Positions 11,684 through 22,021 of a stretch of 64,000 nucleotides of DNA are shown here, in pieces. Location: positions 434,001-498,000 of the forward strand of contig JADILM010000001.1 in assembly GCA_016617785.1 (NCBI GenBank), in the 5' to 3' direction. The position numbers were made by a program, and so were the translations under genes. The stretch comes from Sporobolomyces roseus (Eukaryota > Basidiomycota > Microbotryomycetes > Sporidiobolales > Sporidiobolaceae). The notes under the pieces were generated by a model, which saw only the letters and a program-made list of their open reading frames with translations, was not told where the DNA came from and searched no databases. Each line of letters begins with the position of its first letter. The first letter of the stretch is position 1.

Positions 11684-13279
11684 ATGCCTAACGGGTGCAA
11701 CAAAAGATTGTGTCCTCATTGCAACTTTTCCACTCGAAGCGACGTGAGTAACCTTGCTTCTACGGCTTACGAAGCAGGCAAACAGGCAAAATTGACGATG
11801 GGAGCGAGGTTTTCGAGCAACAGAACATTCCGAGGCATGTCCAACAGGTTCATTTCCCGCCTGAGCGCTATGAGCACTACTGTGTCAATTGTAATACCGC
11901 AAGCTATGTCGAAAAGTGAGGGTATATGTAGAAACTCACTTTCACTTTCGAGCTCGACACTGACATTACTCACGTTTGTCGAAAAGTGCAAAGCTCCAAA
12001 ACCACATGAGCCATGAATGTCCAGCTCCAAACGGTCAACTTTTAGCAGGATGGACGTGGAAGAATGGCATTCCTGTGCGAGAAGCGAACAATCCTCGAGC
12101 ACATATTCCTCAAGCTGTCGAATCGATCCTCTCCCCACACTCTCCTCCTCAAGCTCACCGAGCCGTCTATCCCGCTACTACTCCTGTGATTAACAATCCT
12201 TTCGCTCGTCCACCGACTCCTCCTATCGCGCCTACAGGAGGACAGGGCGGTTCCAGCTCAAACGCAAAGAAGGTTTCGCACCGACAACCCAAGGCGGAAC
12301 CTGGATCTTGTGAAAAGTGCGGCTGGAGCTCAAACGCGGCTACTGCATCTCAGAGACGATACGTACGTCAAAGCCCTCTGTTCTTCGCAGAATTCTTCAA
12401 GCCGAGTTTTCCTCTTTCACTCTACATAGAACATGAAACACCACAAATGTTCGGGTGTTACAGCGCAGTCGCGCCCTCGCCCAATCCAGCGCTGTCAGCG
12501 CTGTAGGTATGAAACAGGGCAACATGTGAGCGGTCTTCTCGATCGGCGCGCGCTGTTTCGAAACTAAGTGCATTATATCTTTCGTTTCGCACGCAGCATT
12601 TGCCTCGACATATAAGGAGGACTCACAGTGACAGAGAGCACAAGTGCGAACAGTGTAATAACTCCAGCGCTCTGGACCGGTTCGTGACCGTCTTTTGCTC
12701 ACGAATTCTTTTGATCGAGCGTTTCACTTATGAATATATGAACTCTGTCAAAACAGGTACACTCTTGGATGCCACAAACAGCAAGAATGTCCAGTTGTCC
12801 AGAAGGAAGAGCTCAGTCCTGTACTCCACGAAAGAGAGCTTCATCCGGGATGGCGTTGGGAAGGAAACGTTCCCGTGCGAGATGAAAACTCTCAAGCTCA
12901 AATTCATCAATCGATCGAAACCTCTCCGTCACAACACACCACACAGTCTATCAAAGCGTTCGTCCCCATCTCTCGGCGGGATCCTCTTGTCGGATCGCCT
13001 TCTAGGGAGGACCCAATGGATGTCGCTCCTTCGCAAGAAACTCTCGAGCGAGCGAGCTCGACTCAGCGACGCGGCTCAACTCCTCCGACTCGACCCACCG
13101 TTCTCTCTAATACCCACAGAGCACCGAGTCGAACTCCTCCGCCTCCTGAGCGCGATCATGTCATTCCAATCTTGTTCCCTGGTTATGCTCCTCCTTTGCC
13201 TCCCCCTTCTCCCCCTTTCTCTCTCGCCAAACGTCCCACTTCAGGCGCACGTCACTTGCCTACCTACCGTCAGATTTAG
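11684..13279 (+). CDS. Multi-zinc-finger protein made of two duplicated modules
   Basis: Six exons (11684-11743, 11824-11915, 11987-12362, 12430-12525, 12597-12679, 12757-13279) give 409 aa. Five Cys/His fingers can be read. They are CPHCNFSTRSDNIPRHVQQVH, then CVNCNTASYVENAKLQNHMSHEC, then CEKCGWSS ending NMKHHKC, then CQRCRYETGQ joined to HHLPRHIRRTH, then CEQCNNSSALDRYTLGC. Fingers 1-2 and 4-5 are each followed by a related sequence: AGWTWKNGIPVREANNPRA in the first case and PGWRWEGNVPVRDENSQA in the second. The unit has therefore been duplicated, with intron positions in matching places. The C-terminal 100 residues are Pro/Ser/Arg-rich. Nucleic-acid binding is likely from the fingers; any specific role is unknown. 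I do not recognise a named family. Confidence 0.8.
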
Positions 13280-13567
13280 TCTCATCAGTAAAATATCATC
13301 CCGAATCGCAAACATAGATTTCCCTCTCCGTTACGTTTGAACTCCAAAATTCGTTCCCCTAACTTGCAATCGCCGTCTCCTCCACTATCTCGATATGCAG
13401 CTCATCTCTCGCAAGTCTAGGACATACCGTCATATAACAGCGCAGATTGACAAGCAACAAGGACAGTAAAAGTAAAATATAGCGAGAACGAGCGACAACT
13501 CTCACACAACAACCCTGTCCATCTAAGCCCCTCTCTCCTCCTCCTCCATCCTCCATCCACCATCCAA

Positions 13568-15091
13568 TCAATCCTTATCCGTAACACTCCAGAGATACCA
13601 ACAAGCGACACTTCTATAAGGTTCCCAAGGTTTCATCAATTCCTCCATCTCTTGCGGGGTCAAATAAGCACCTTTAATCTTTTTCCCACTCAATCGATTC
13701 TTCAACACACTCGGCGTCAACCCGTTCGAAGTCTCGGGGAAAGAGAAGTCGTGATTCTCCAATTTCTCTTCTTTGACCTCCTCGTCCTCCTCCTCTTGTT
13801 CATCTTTGAGTGCGATCACTTCATCCCTCTCGACTTGAGCTCCTCCTAATTCATCTAATTTACCAACTCCTTCCTCGAGCGAATCTTCTTCTTTCTTGAC
13901 TCCATTCTTCTTCTTCTTGGGAGTACCGGCAAGTTTGCGAGGGTGGATAGAGGGCACGAAAGTTGGATCTTGCGAGTACCAACGACAGAGGTTCTTTTGA
14001 ATACCTGCGGGAGCCAAAGGAGATGTGGAAAGAGAAGGATTTAAAGAGGGAGTCAACAAAGAGAGTGAGATTGGAAGAGGGCGAGAGGGAGCGAAACCCA
14101 GAGAGGGGAGAACGTACCGAGATCACCGATGGGGAGGATGTCAGCTCTTTTCATACTGAAGATTAAGAACATATGCACAGTCCCTGTGAGCGAGCACGAG
14201 TAGCGAGAGGTCAGCGACATCAACCCAAATTCGAGGGATGTTTGATTTTCCCTAGCGAAAACCTGGTTCCCCTCCAAAGAAAACGAGCATTGAGATCCTC
14301 CGATCGACTACCCTCGAGAAAGAATGAAGAGAAGAGAATCGTATCGTATCGAACTCACAAACTCCGATCCCTCTCACTTCAGTCAAAGTTTTCAAAACTT
14401 GATCATCGTCCATCTCCCACAAACTCTTTGCATCCAACCTTCCATCATTGAACCTCTCTGCCAATTCGACAATGTACTCTACTTTCCTATAACTCAATCC
14501 GGCGCTCCTCAACGTCTCCCTCCTGTCTGGAATCGACAAGACTTGTTCGGGCAAAGGGAACGGATCTTCGATCCTTGGTACGCCCGAATCTGGAGGAGGG
14601 AGTTTTTCGGGCAAATGAGGTGCCCACAATCGACAGAATTTGTGTTGAATCGACCTAGCGGCAAGCCAGGATACTTGTTGACCGAGAATCGAAGAGACGA
14701 GAGATTTGAATGGGTTGAAAGGTTCACTTCGTGATTGTTCTCCTTCGAAGGGTTTACACTCCAACTTGTCCATGATTGATCTCCACCTCTCATCAGAAGC
14801 GATCAAGTGTCGTTTCGCTTGAGAGTAATCGAATTTGAGTTGGGGATGAAGGAGGACAGTTCCTTGTTTCGAACCTTGTTCTTCTTGTTTGATGATTGAA
14901 TCTGCTATTGCCTGTTCTGTGCGAGGAGTAGGTGGGATGTAAGGTGACTCGAGTGTAGTAGTCTTGCGTTTCTTTTGAGGGGGAGTTGAAGGAGCGAGTG
15001 GAGGCGATCTCTTTGTTGTGTTGGAAGCAGAGGGAGACGGAGGGGGAGGCATGGATGCCTTAGTACTTGATCTAGTAACTCGAGCTGGCAT
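13568..15091 (-). CDS. MAG1: DNA-3-methyladenine glycosylase (MAG1/AlkA type, HhH-GPD)
   Basis: Three exons (15091-14359, 14183-14118, 14004-13568) give 411 aa. The enzyme removes alkylated purines such as 3-methyladenine and starts base excision repair in the nucleus. Visible motifs are SSILGQQVSWLAARSI, the helix-hairpin-helix LTEVRGIGVWTVHMFLIFSM, and PIGDLGIQ, which carries the catalytic Asp. Splicing across the unusually long 175-nt intron (14358-14184) rebuilds the GIG-W-T hairpin, which supports it. Residues 1-70 are a Ser/Pro/Lys-rich tail. An acidic, Lys-rich insert of about 90 residues sits between the catalytic core and the final helix, which ends PWEPYRSVACWYLWSV. It is divergent from the thioredoxin-TPR gene with 228 bp between the start codons. 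Confidence 0.95.
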
Positions 15092-15319
15092 ATTCGATAT
15101 CAGATTGGTGAATCGTAAGAGTAAGAGAGAATCGCCTATTTCTCTCGCTTACATCACCATTTTCACTACTCAGCTTGATCAGCTCTGAGATAGCTCCAGA
15201 CGCTCTATTAATCCCTGATTAGATCATCCCAACTTCAAGCGACCACTCAATTAAAGTCCTCGCTCTTCCTCAAATCCTCATCTTGGCAACGGTCAAGCAG
15301 CTCACGACAGCTCTCAACC

Positions 15320-16488
15320 ATGTCGAACCCTATTGAGATCACTTCAGTCTCAGACTGGAACACTACTCTCCGAGCTTCGACTGCAGCAGGTCAAACTGTG
15401 AGTCTCTGTGCACCTTTCATTCTCCCTTCCTCCCTTTTCCTCCCCCCTACATTGCATCTACATGCCTCGGGAGCTCTTCTGATCGATCCAAAACAGGTCA
15501 TAGTAGATGCCTATGCGACGTGGTGCGGGCCGTGCAAGGCTATCGCTCCAGTTTTCGATAATCTCGCAAAATCTTGCGACTGGGTCAAGTACGCTCTCTC
15601 CCATCTCCTTCTTCTCCCCTCTCATCCAGTAGCTTGACATGACTTGAAACTCGACATTCTCTCTCTCCTCCTCCTTCTCCCCATTTGATCCTGTCAAATC
15701 GCTGACAAGGAAATATTCCAGGTTTATTCGATTCGACGTTGACAAGCTACCCGCGATCGCGCAGAAGTACCGAGTGACGGCGATGCCAACGTTCTTTGCG
15801 ATTCAATCTGGGAAAGTAGTAGGAGACGTGCGTTCTGTCTTCTTCTCCTCTCTTCCCAAATCGAATTTATGCTGATCGCAGAGCGTGTTATGGGACACAG
15901 TTGAAAGGAGCGGATCCAGCAGGATTAAACAGACTAGTCTATACTCATGCAGGACCAAACCCTCCAATTCCTCCATTGAGTCAAGAAGCAGAGAAATCGA
16001 AACAAGCTGGAAACGTACGCACTACACTCCTTTTCCAGGACTTGATGATGATTCTTTATTAGACTGAATTGTTTGATCATGGAACAGGATGCATTCAAAC
16101 TTTCAGATTACCCACTCGCGATCTCTCATTATTCCTCCGCAATCTCGTTGGCCGTACGCACTTCTTTCCGTTCTCTCCTCGCTCTTGTGCTGATACCTTC
16201 GTAACGTGATCTCAGCCAAACTCGTATCTCCTCCTCGGGAATCGTTCATTATCCTATCTGAAGCTCTCCCCGCCCGACCACGCCTCCTCTCTTTCCGACG
16301 CGGAATCCGCCCTGAAACTCGCGCCGACTTGGGCGAAAGGGTATGTGAGAAAAGGGGAGGCGTTGGAGGGATTGGAGAGGTTCGTAGAGGCGATCGAAGC
16401 GTTTGAGAGAGCGGTCGAGAAGGGTCAAGGAACGGTCAAGAGTGAGGCAGAAGGGAAATTGAGGAAATTGAAAGAGAGGATCGGATAG
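15320..16488 (+). CDS. Thioredoxin-TPR fusion protein
   Basis: Six exons (15320-15397, 15497-15588, 15722-15827, 15901-16014, 16088-16153, 16216-16488) give 242 aa. Residues 1-105 are a thioredoxin fold with the redox pair in AYATWCGPCKAIAPVFDNLA, the cis-Pro turn VTAMPTFFAI, and the usual ending LKGADPAGL. Residues 130-242 are a three-repeat TPR domain of the Hop/SGT type, EKSKQAGNDAFKLSDYPLAI followed by LGNRSLSYLKL and AKGYVRKGEALEGL. The Lys and Asn in KQAGN, the Asn in LGNRS and the Lys/Arg in KGYVRK fit the carboxylate clamp that binds C-terminal EEVD of Hsp70/Hsp90. I infer a cytosolic disulfide reductase recruited to chaperones. There is no targeting signal. Confidence 0.9.
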
Positions 16489-16598
16489 TTTTATCGTAAC
16501 TTCATAAACTCGAACCCTTTCCCTCTCGAACGAGTCGCGACAAGAGAGAAGATGTGAGTCTGGAAAGATCTATTGGCATGAATGAAAGAGAGAAGTCT

Positions 16599-19500
16599 CT
16601 AAGCGGATTGTAACATGTGAGTCAAGACTGATTTCTCTTCGTTCGTCAAGTAACGCTCGGCGATCGATCTGAACGAGTTCAAATCCTCTTCGTAAGCGTG
16701 TCTGAAGAATCCTGCGAGATGTGTCTAGAATCAACCACCGAGTTTCATTCGTCAGTTTCCCCATGTAAGGTGAGCGTGTGTCAGAGAGAAGAGGGAGACC
16801 TCACTCGTAAATCGAGGTTGTAGATTGGATCATCTTTCAAATCTTGTTCGTCCAGTTCGTCTTCACCATCATCGGATCCACCATTCGCCATCATATACTT
16901 ACTCAATCCACCTCCACCACTCAGCATCTCTGTCAACACCCTCGGACATCATCAGTATACCTCTCTCTCAAAAGATAGGAGCGAGAAGCAGAGCGAACCG
17001 GACAAGAAATCCAAATCTTGATCGTTTCCAGCGGTGAATTCATTCCCCTCATCAGCCCATTCATCATCTCCATCATCAGACTCTGCATCGTCCGGTACCG
17101 CTTTCCCTCCTTGTCCTTGTGAAGAAGCGTTCTGAGCCTCATGAATCAGTAATTTGAGAGCTTTCGCAGGGAACGGAATTGGAGGGAATTGATCGGGATC
17201 TATAGTGCTCAAGTACTGAATTAGCACATGAAGGAGGATGGGAGAGAAGTGGCAAGAGAACGGACTTTGACGCGCTCGTGCTCGAGTCATGATTACATTC
17301 TTGTTCTCGTTCGTCAAGAGTAGATCTCCTTTCACTTGTAACTGCTGTAGGCTCGGTCTAGAGGAAGCAGCGTATAGTTTGCTCAAAGCGATCGTACTGT
17401 GTACCAGAGAGAGAGGCGTGATCAATTACCCGTAGAATGCGAGTAGAGAGGGAACGATGGAAAAAAGTACCTCAGTTTTTGGTTCCAGAAACCTTGGAAA
17501 TCGTTGGCATAGTCACACCATGCTGAGAGAAGTACTTCGAGTGCCGGTCGCGAAGGAGAGCCGGGGAGGGAAGGAGGAACGACGATACTTTCGAGCAAGG
17601 AGATAGCGGTATCGACTTGTTGATCAATAACGTAAGCGAAGGGAAGGACCATGCTCTACTCATTGTTACAGCTCTGTCAGCTTCAGGTAACGAGATCTAG
17701 TGTCCCGAGAAGAGAGAACTCACTTGAGTGAACATGGCAGTTTGAGCGGTCGATAATCGATTGACGAAAGCCTTGAGCAAGTCGGGAAGGACAGGTCCGA
17801 CGGCAGGTCCAGCTTTTCGAAGGAGATGGATTACGAGGTCTCCAACAAACAATCCTGCCGCTTCTGAATCTGACGGTTCGAGCTGCTTTGCGACTTGTCC
17901 AAGAACTAGCTCAAGTCCTGATTGGCCAGCGGCACTTCGCCTATGAGAGCGGGTGACGAGGTGGTCAGTCGATGGAACAGATGAGTCCGACTGATATGGT
18001 GAAGCTCACCAGTTCAGCAGCTGCTCGACACCTTTTCGGATGACGGTCGTAATAATGTTGAGACCAGATTGCGTGACGTCTCGATCATCCGTAGCGTTCA
18101 GTGCACCAAAAAGGTTCTCGGCGACTCGGTCGAAAGCACCTGAAGGTAAAGGAGTTTGCAGGTGCGAGAAGATGCTATCGGTGATGTCGATCGCTGTTGA
18201 CGCTCGAATTGACAGAGGGTCTGTTTGGATCTCGGTCATGGTTGAGGCGAGAGCAGGGAGTGCTGTGTTGAGAATAGCTTCTTGCGCGATCGGCGAGGTC
18301 GAGGAAGAAAGAGAACCGAAAACGTCAGAGATTGATGAGCCGAGAATGGGATCTGTTCGATAGAGATGCGTGAGTGACACATGGTCAGGCAAGAAGGAAA
18401 GGTAAACGCACCTTCGGGTTTCGCGAACCAAGTCTCGAGAAGCGATTTGATGAGAGAAGCATAGGTTGATGCGTCTACGACCGAGCTTCCAGCCTTGAGG
18501 CATGATTGCATCGCATCGAGAACGAGGACGAGAGTGTTGTCAGTTGCTTGAGGGAGGAGTGGAAGTAGCTTCGACAGGGCGAGAGCAGCTTGAGATGGGT
18601 CGACCTTTTCTTTCAGATGTCGGAAGAAGCTAACAACACAACGCGCAAATCAGCTTTTGAACGCTCGAGAGCAAACCGACGCTGTGAGCTTACTTTGTGA
18701 GAGCTCGCACAGCCGATACCTTGACAGGAATTCCAGCTTCTGCCGTATCCAGCACTTGGAGAGCGGCATCGATGTATTGCTTGGCGAGCTGAGAAGGTAG
18801 AGCTTCGGCGTATTGACTGGCGAACACGAATGCTCGTCCTTGAAGGAATTGAACATCTGTGCGGTTCAAAGAGAAGGAACAGGTCAGCTAGCGATCAAGA
18901 GGCCGACAACCAAAGGAAACTCACTTGATGCAGTCAAAGATTGCATGACTACTCCTTCAAAGACTCGTTCTAAGTTGAACTTTGAAGGCTTGCCTTCATC
19001 TGCTCGCTCTTGAACGTGATCGATCAGATCCTCCGAGATTCCTCCTACTACCGCGAGAGCACTTTCGAGTCCTTTCCACCAATCTTCGTTCGAATGTGAC
19101 CGCAGTTGTTCGCTCTGACTAGCGGTAGCTTCGAAAGCCGTTTGCAGGGCGATCAGACCACTCGAGGCGAAAGTTTCGACGAAAGCCTAATATGAGAGGG
19201 AGAGGGAGACCAATGAGCTCGACGGAGAGCAGTGTGGAGAGGAAGAGAGAGCGAGACATACGATTGCCATATCGAGAGCAGCGGAACGAACGTTCTGACT
19301 GACCATTTCGTCGTCTTCATCCGCTACGAAAGCGTTTGGATCCGAAGCCCAAGTATCCTCATCATCTGTTGTCATCTTCGAGAAGTCCATTGCTTGTCTC
19401 AGGAACTCGACAAGACCGGGAGTAGGTTTGTTGTTTTCGGCGAAGAGTGATCGAACTGTTTTCCGTCGAGCAGCTTGAGCGATAAAGTCGAGAATCGTTG

Positions 19501-20907
19501 CTACGAAAGTACCGAGATCCATCGAGATGTCGGAATCTTCATCACCTGAACTCGTTGAAGGAATGGAGAAGTCGGAAGAATTGGAAAGGTAGGCGGCGTC
19601 GTAGATGGGAAGGAGGGTGGAGAGGTGCGAGGAAGATTGGGAAACGAAGAGTGGGAGAGAAGATTTCAATGTCGAGGGGAACGAGTTGAGGATCACTTCG
19701 AGAGACTGTCACATTCAAGCTGAACAGAGTGAGCTGAGAGAGTCAAAAGCGAGGTAAGCGAGACTTACGTTGAAGATAGCTATCCGAACTGCGATTCCTT
19801 CCCAATTTCCGTCACGCAACTCACCAGCAATGTCCACCTCGAGAAGCTGTCGGAAAGCGTCGAGCCATTGAGGTAGGATCTCACTGATTGCGGATTTGAC
19901 CGCTTCGGGGTGTTCCTCTTTCACCGTGAACAAGGTCATCACGCACTGTCGGAAGATGAGGATCGCTCGAGCTCGAGTCGAAGGGCCGTAGGTCTACGGA
20001 GAGTGTTCTCAATGAGTGAGCTTATTGCAATGACGTCGAGAAGGAGCGTGAGACTTACTTGAGGTGAACCGAGAATTGTCAGAAGGGTAGGAAGCATATC
20101 TCTTGCGATAGGCAGCAGCTGATCCTCGGTCAGACTGATGCTTACAAAGTCGCTAAGTACTCGCATACCACCTTCTACAGCATCGATCGAAGGCGAGCGA
20201 ACGAGAGCCAGCAGTTGATCCATGAGAGTTGGCCAATCATCCGGCCAATCCGGTTGAGCTACTGACGAAACGATATTTGCCTGGGCGACACGAGATGTAT
20301 TACGTCAGTAAGTACGCTCGTGGGAAAGTGGGATGGGATCACTCACGCATGCAAGTCGGATTTTGCGAATTGGATCCGATAAACCTGCGAAAACTACTTC
20401 TCGTACTTGCGCTTTGATCTATTCCATCCGCTCACACTCGTAGTCAGCGATCCCTGAGTCGCACTAGTATGGATGCAGAGAACTCACGTCGGGAGTAGTC
20501 GCTGTTGGACCCTTGAATTGAGAGAAGAAGGGAGACCAATGTTCCTTGACATACTTCTTCAACGCGAAACTTGCAGACTACCATCATTCGATATCCAGTA
20601 TAAATTGTCGGTCATTCTCTTTGCGCGTCGAATGAGAACAGAGAGGGAGAACTAACCTGTCTAAGATGAACTTCTACTCTTTGCTCTGTAGCGATCTTTG
20701 CCAGCCCAAGTGCCGTCTCTGATATTCAAAGAGCTTCTGATCAGCTGCTAGCCCCAAGTTCGCACTCTCGCGAGCTGTAGCAGAGGAGATGTTGGACTTA
20801 CCTGATGAACGGGAAGCTTCCACTAGATTCAGCTCCGCTTGCACTCGAGTGTTTGGATTTGGGTCGAGAGTTGCTTGCAGTAGCTGCAGTAGCGAATCCG
20901 TGTCCAT
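16599..20907 (-). CDS. KAP114: Importin-9 / Kap114-type karyopherin beta
   Basis: Seventeen exons (20907-20802, 20718-20657, 20577-20488, 20418-20347, 20280-20059, 19993-19769, 19705-19262, 19186-18925, 18856-18694, 18629-18412, 18352-18010, 17940-17724, 17655-17471, 17396-17266, 17199-16999, 16929-16805, 16724-16599) give 1063 aa, the usual family length. These HEAT-repeat receptors carry histones, TBP and other cargo into the nucleus with RanGTP. The N-terminus, MDTDSLLQLLQATLDPNPNT, is importin-like. It continues with ALKKYVKEHWSPFF and RLACANIVSSVAQPDWPDDW, which are strongly conserved. A mid-protein acidic loop (SGDEDSDISMD) and a C-terminal acidic segment (DDAESDDGDDEWADEGNEF) match importin-9. 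Every intron is 59-83 nt. The acceptor at 17200 was chosen because it gives ARARQNPDQFPPIPF. Confidence 0.95.
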
Positions 20908-22021
20908 TTTGGAGTGAATTGTGGTGAAGTCGAAATCAACTTCGAAACTTTTTTTCTCAGTGAGAGATCGCAAGGAAGTTTCGCACAAACTTTGTTCGCC
21001 TCGTTCAACTTTCGGGGCGATCATGAAGCTCAGGAAGCGATGCAGAACACGCGATAGACGCGTTCCGTGTCGAATGAATCGAGTGCACACAAGGGAAAGG
21101 ATGTAAACTTTTCTTCTCCTCCGTCGTTGTGAGCCGCCCTGACAGCTGAGCGTTATCTACGACATGTTTCCAGCGTTCAGGAGATTGAGATTCGCGGGAC
21201 TGGAAACGTGGCGAGCTAGGTTTGGTACAAAGTCGCAGCCAAGGTCAGAACCGAAAAAGAGCCAAGTGTGCGAAGGGCTTTCCAGGGGTCAACAGTGGTG
21301 AGGAACGGGTCTACGCACGCCGATGAGAAAAGAGAGATCAGAAGGGCGTGTGAGGCTAGCTGGATTGGGTCCCGAACAGCAGCAGCGTTCGTTACGAGGA
21401 GGAAGAAGGAGCGAATTCGTCCCGAAAGTGTTTCGCTGGTCCGTTGCATCCTCGCGTGTCGATTACCGCGCGTACTGTGAATGGTCTGGAGTTCTTGTGA
21501 TCCAGAAGGACTGTCGGGATACGCTCGAACAAGTCTGAAAGAGAGCAGGAAGCGAGAAAAGGGAAGAGACCGAGACTCTGAGCGGGAGGAAGCAAAGAGA
21601 AGACAAGCGGACCCATCGATTCCAGGCCTGGTAGATGGATGGTGTCTTACGAGTCCCAGGATTATACACGAAAGTAGGAGTGAGAGGTAGGAATCCAACC
21701 TGCGATTCGTTTCACTTTCACTTTTCCTCGCATCTCCGACTACCGACACGGATCGTTCATAGGATACAAGCTAGCTAAGATAAGGGCTGAGAGTAAAGCT
21801 CTCCTGTACGCAAGCAGAGAGGGGATCTCATCCAGGAGCCAAACATTCACTCATCACTTTGTTATCAACGAGTGAGTCCTGTCCACTGCAGGACGAAGTT
21901 GTACAACTGCTGATCAATAGCCCTACATCAGACGCGTATACCCCTTCCCAACCTTTGCTCTCTCTCATCTTCCCCCAAGCTGTAACTCGTTCCCCCTCCT
22001 TCGTTCGACTCTCCCCTCTGC
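20908..22021. promoter_or_regulatory. 1.1-kb divergent intergenic region
   Basis: This lies between the importin-9 start (minus) and the SH3/RA gene start (plus). A 177-codon open frame on the minus strand (21749-21216) begins with GTG rather than ATG and has no family resemblance, so I do not call it. The last 150 bases before 22022 are C/T-rich, as expected for a leader. Confidence 0.5.

Noticed and set aside
17200..17265. Reading importin-9 straight through 17265-17200 without an intron
   Set aside because: The frame stays open, but it inserts an unrelated stretch. Splicing gives ARARQNPDQFPPIPF, which fits the family.
21216..21749. A 177-codon open frame on the minus strand with hydrophobic stretches
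   Set aside because: It begins with GTG, not ATG, shows no family likeness, and sits in a divergent promoter region. A spliced version was tried and gave no convincing protein.
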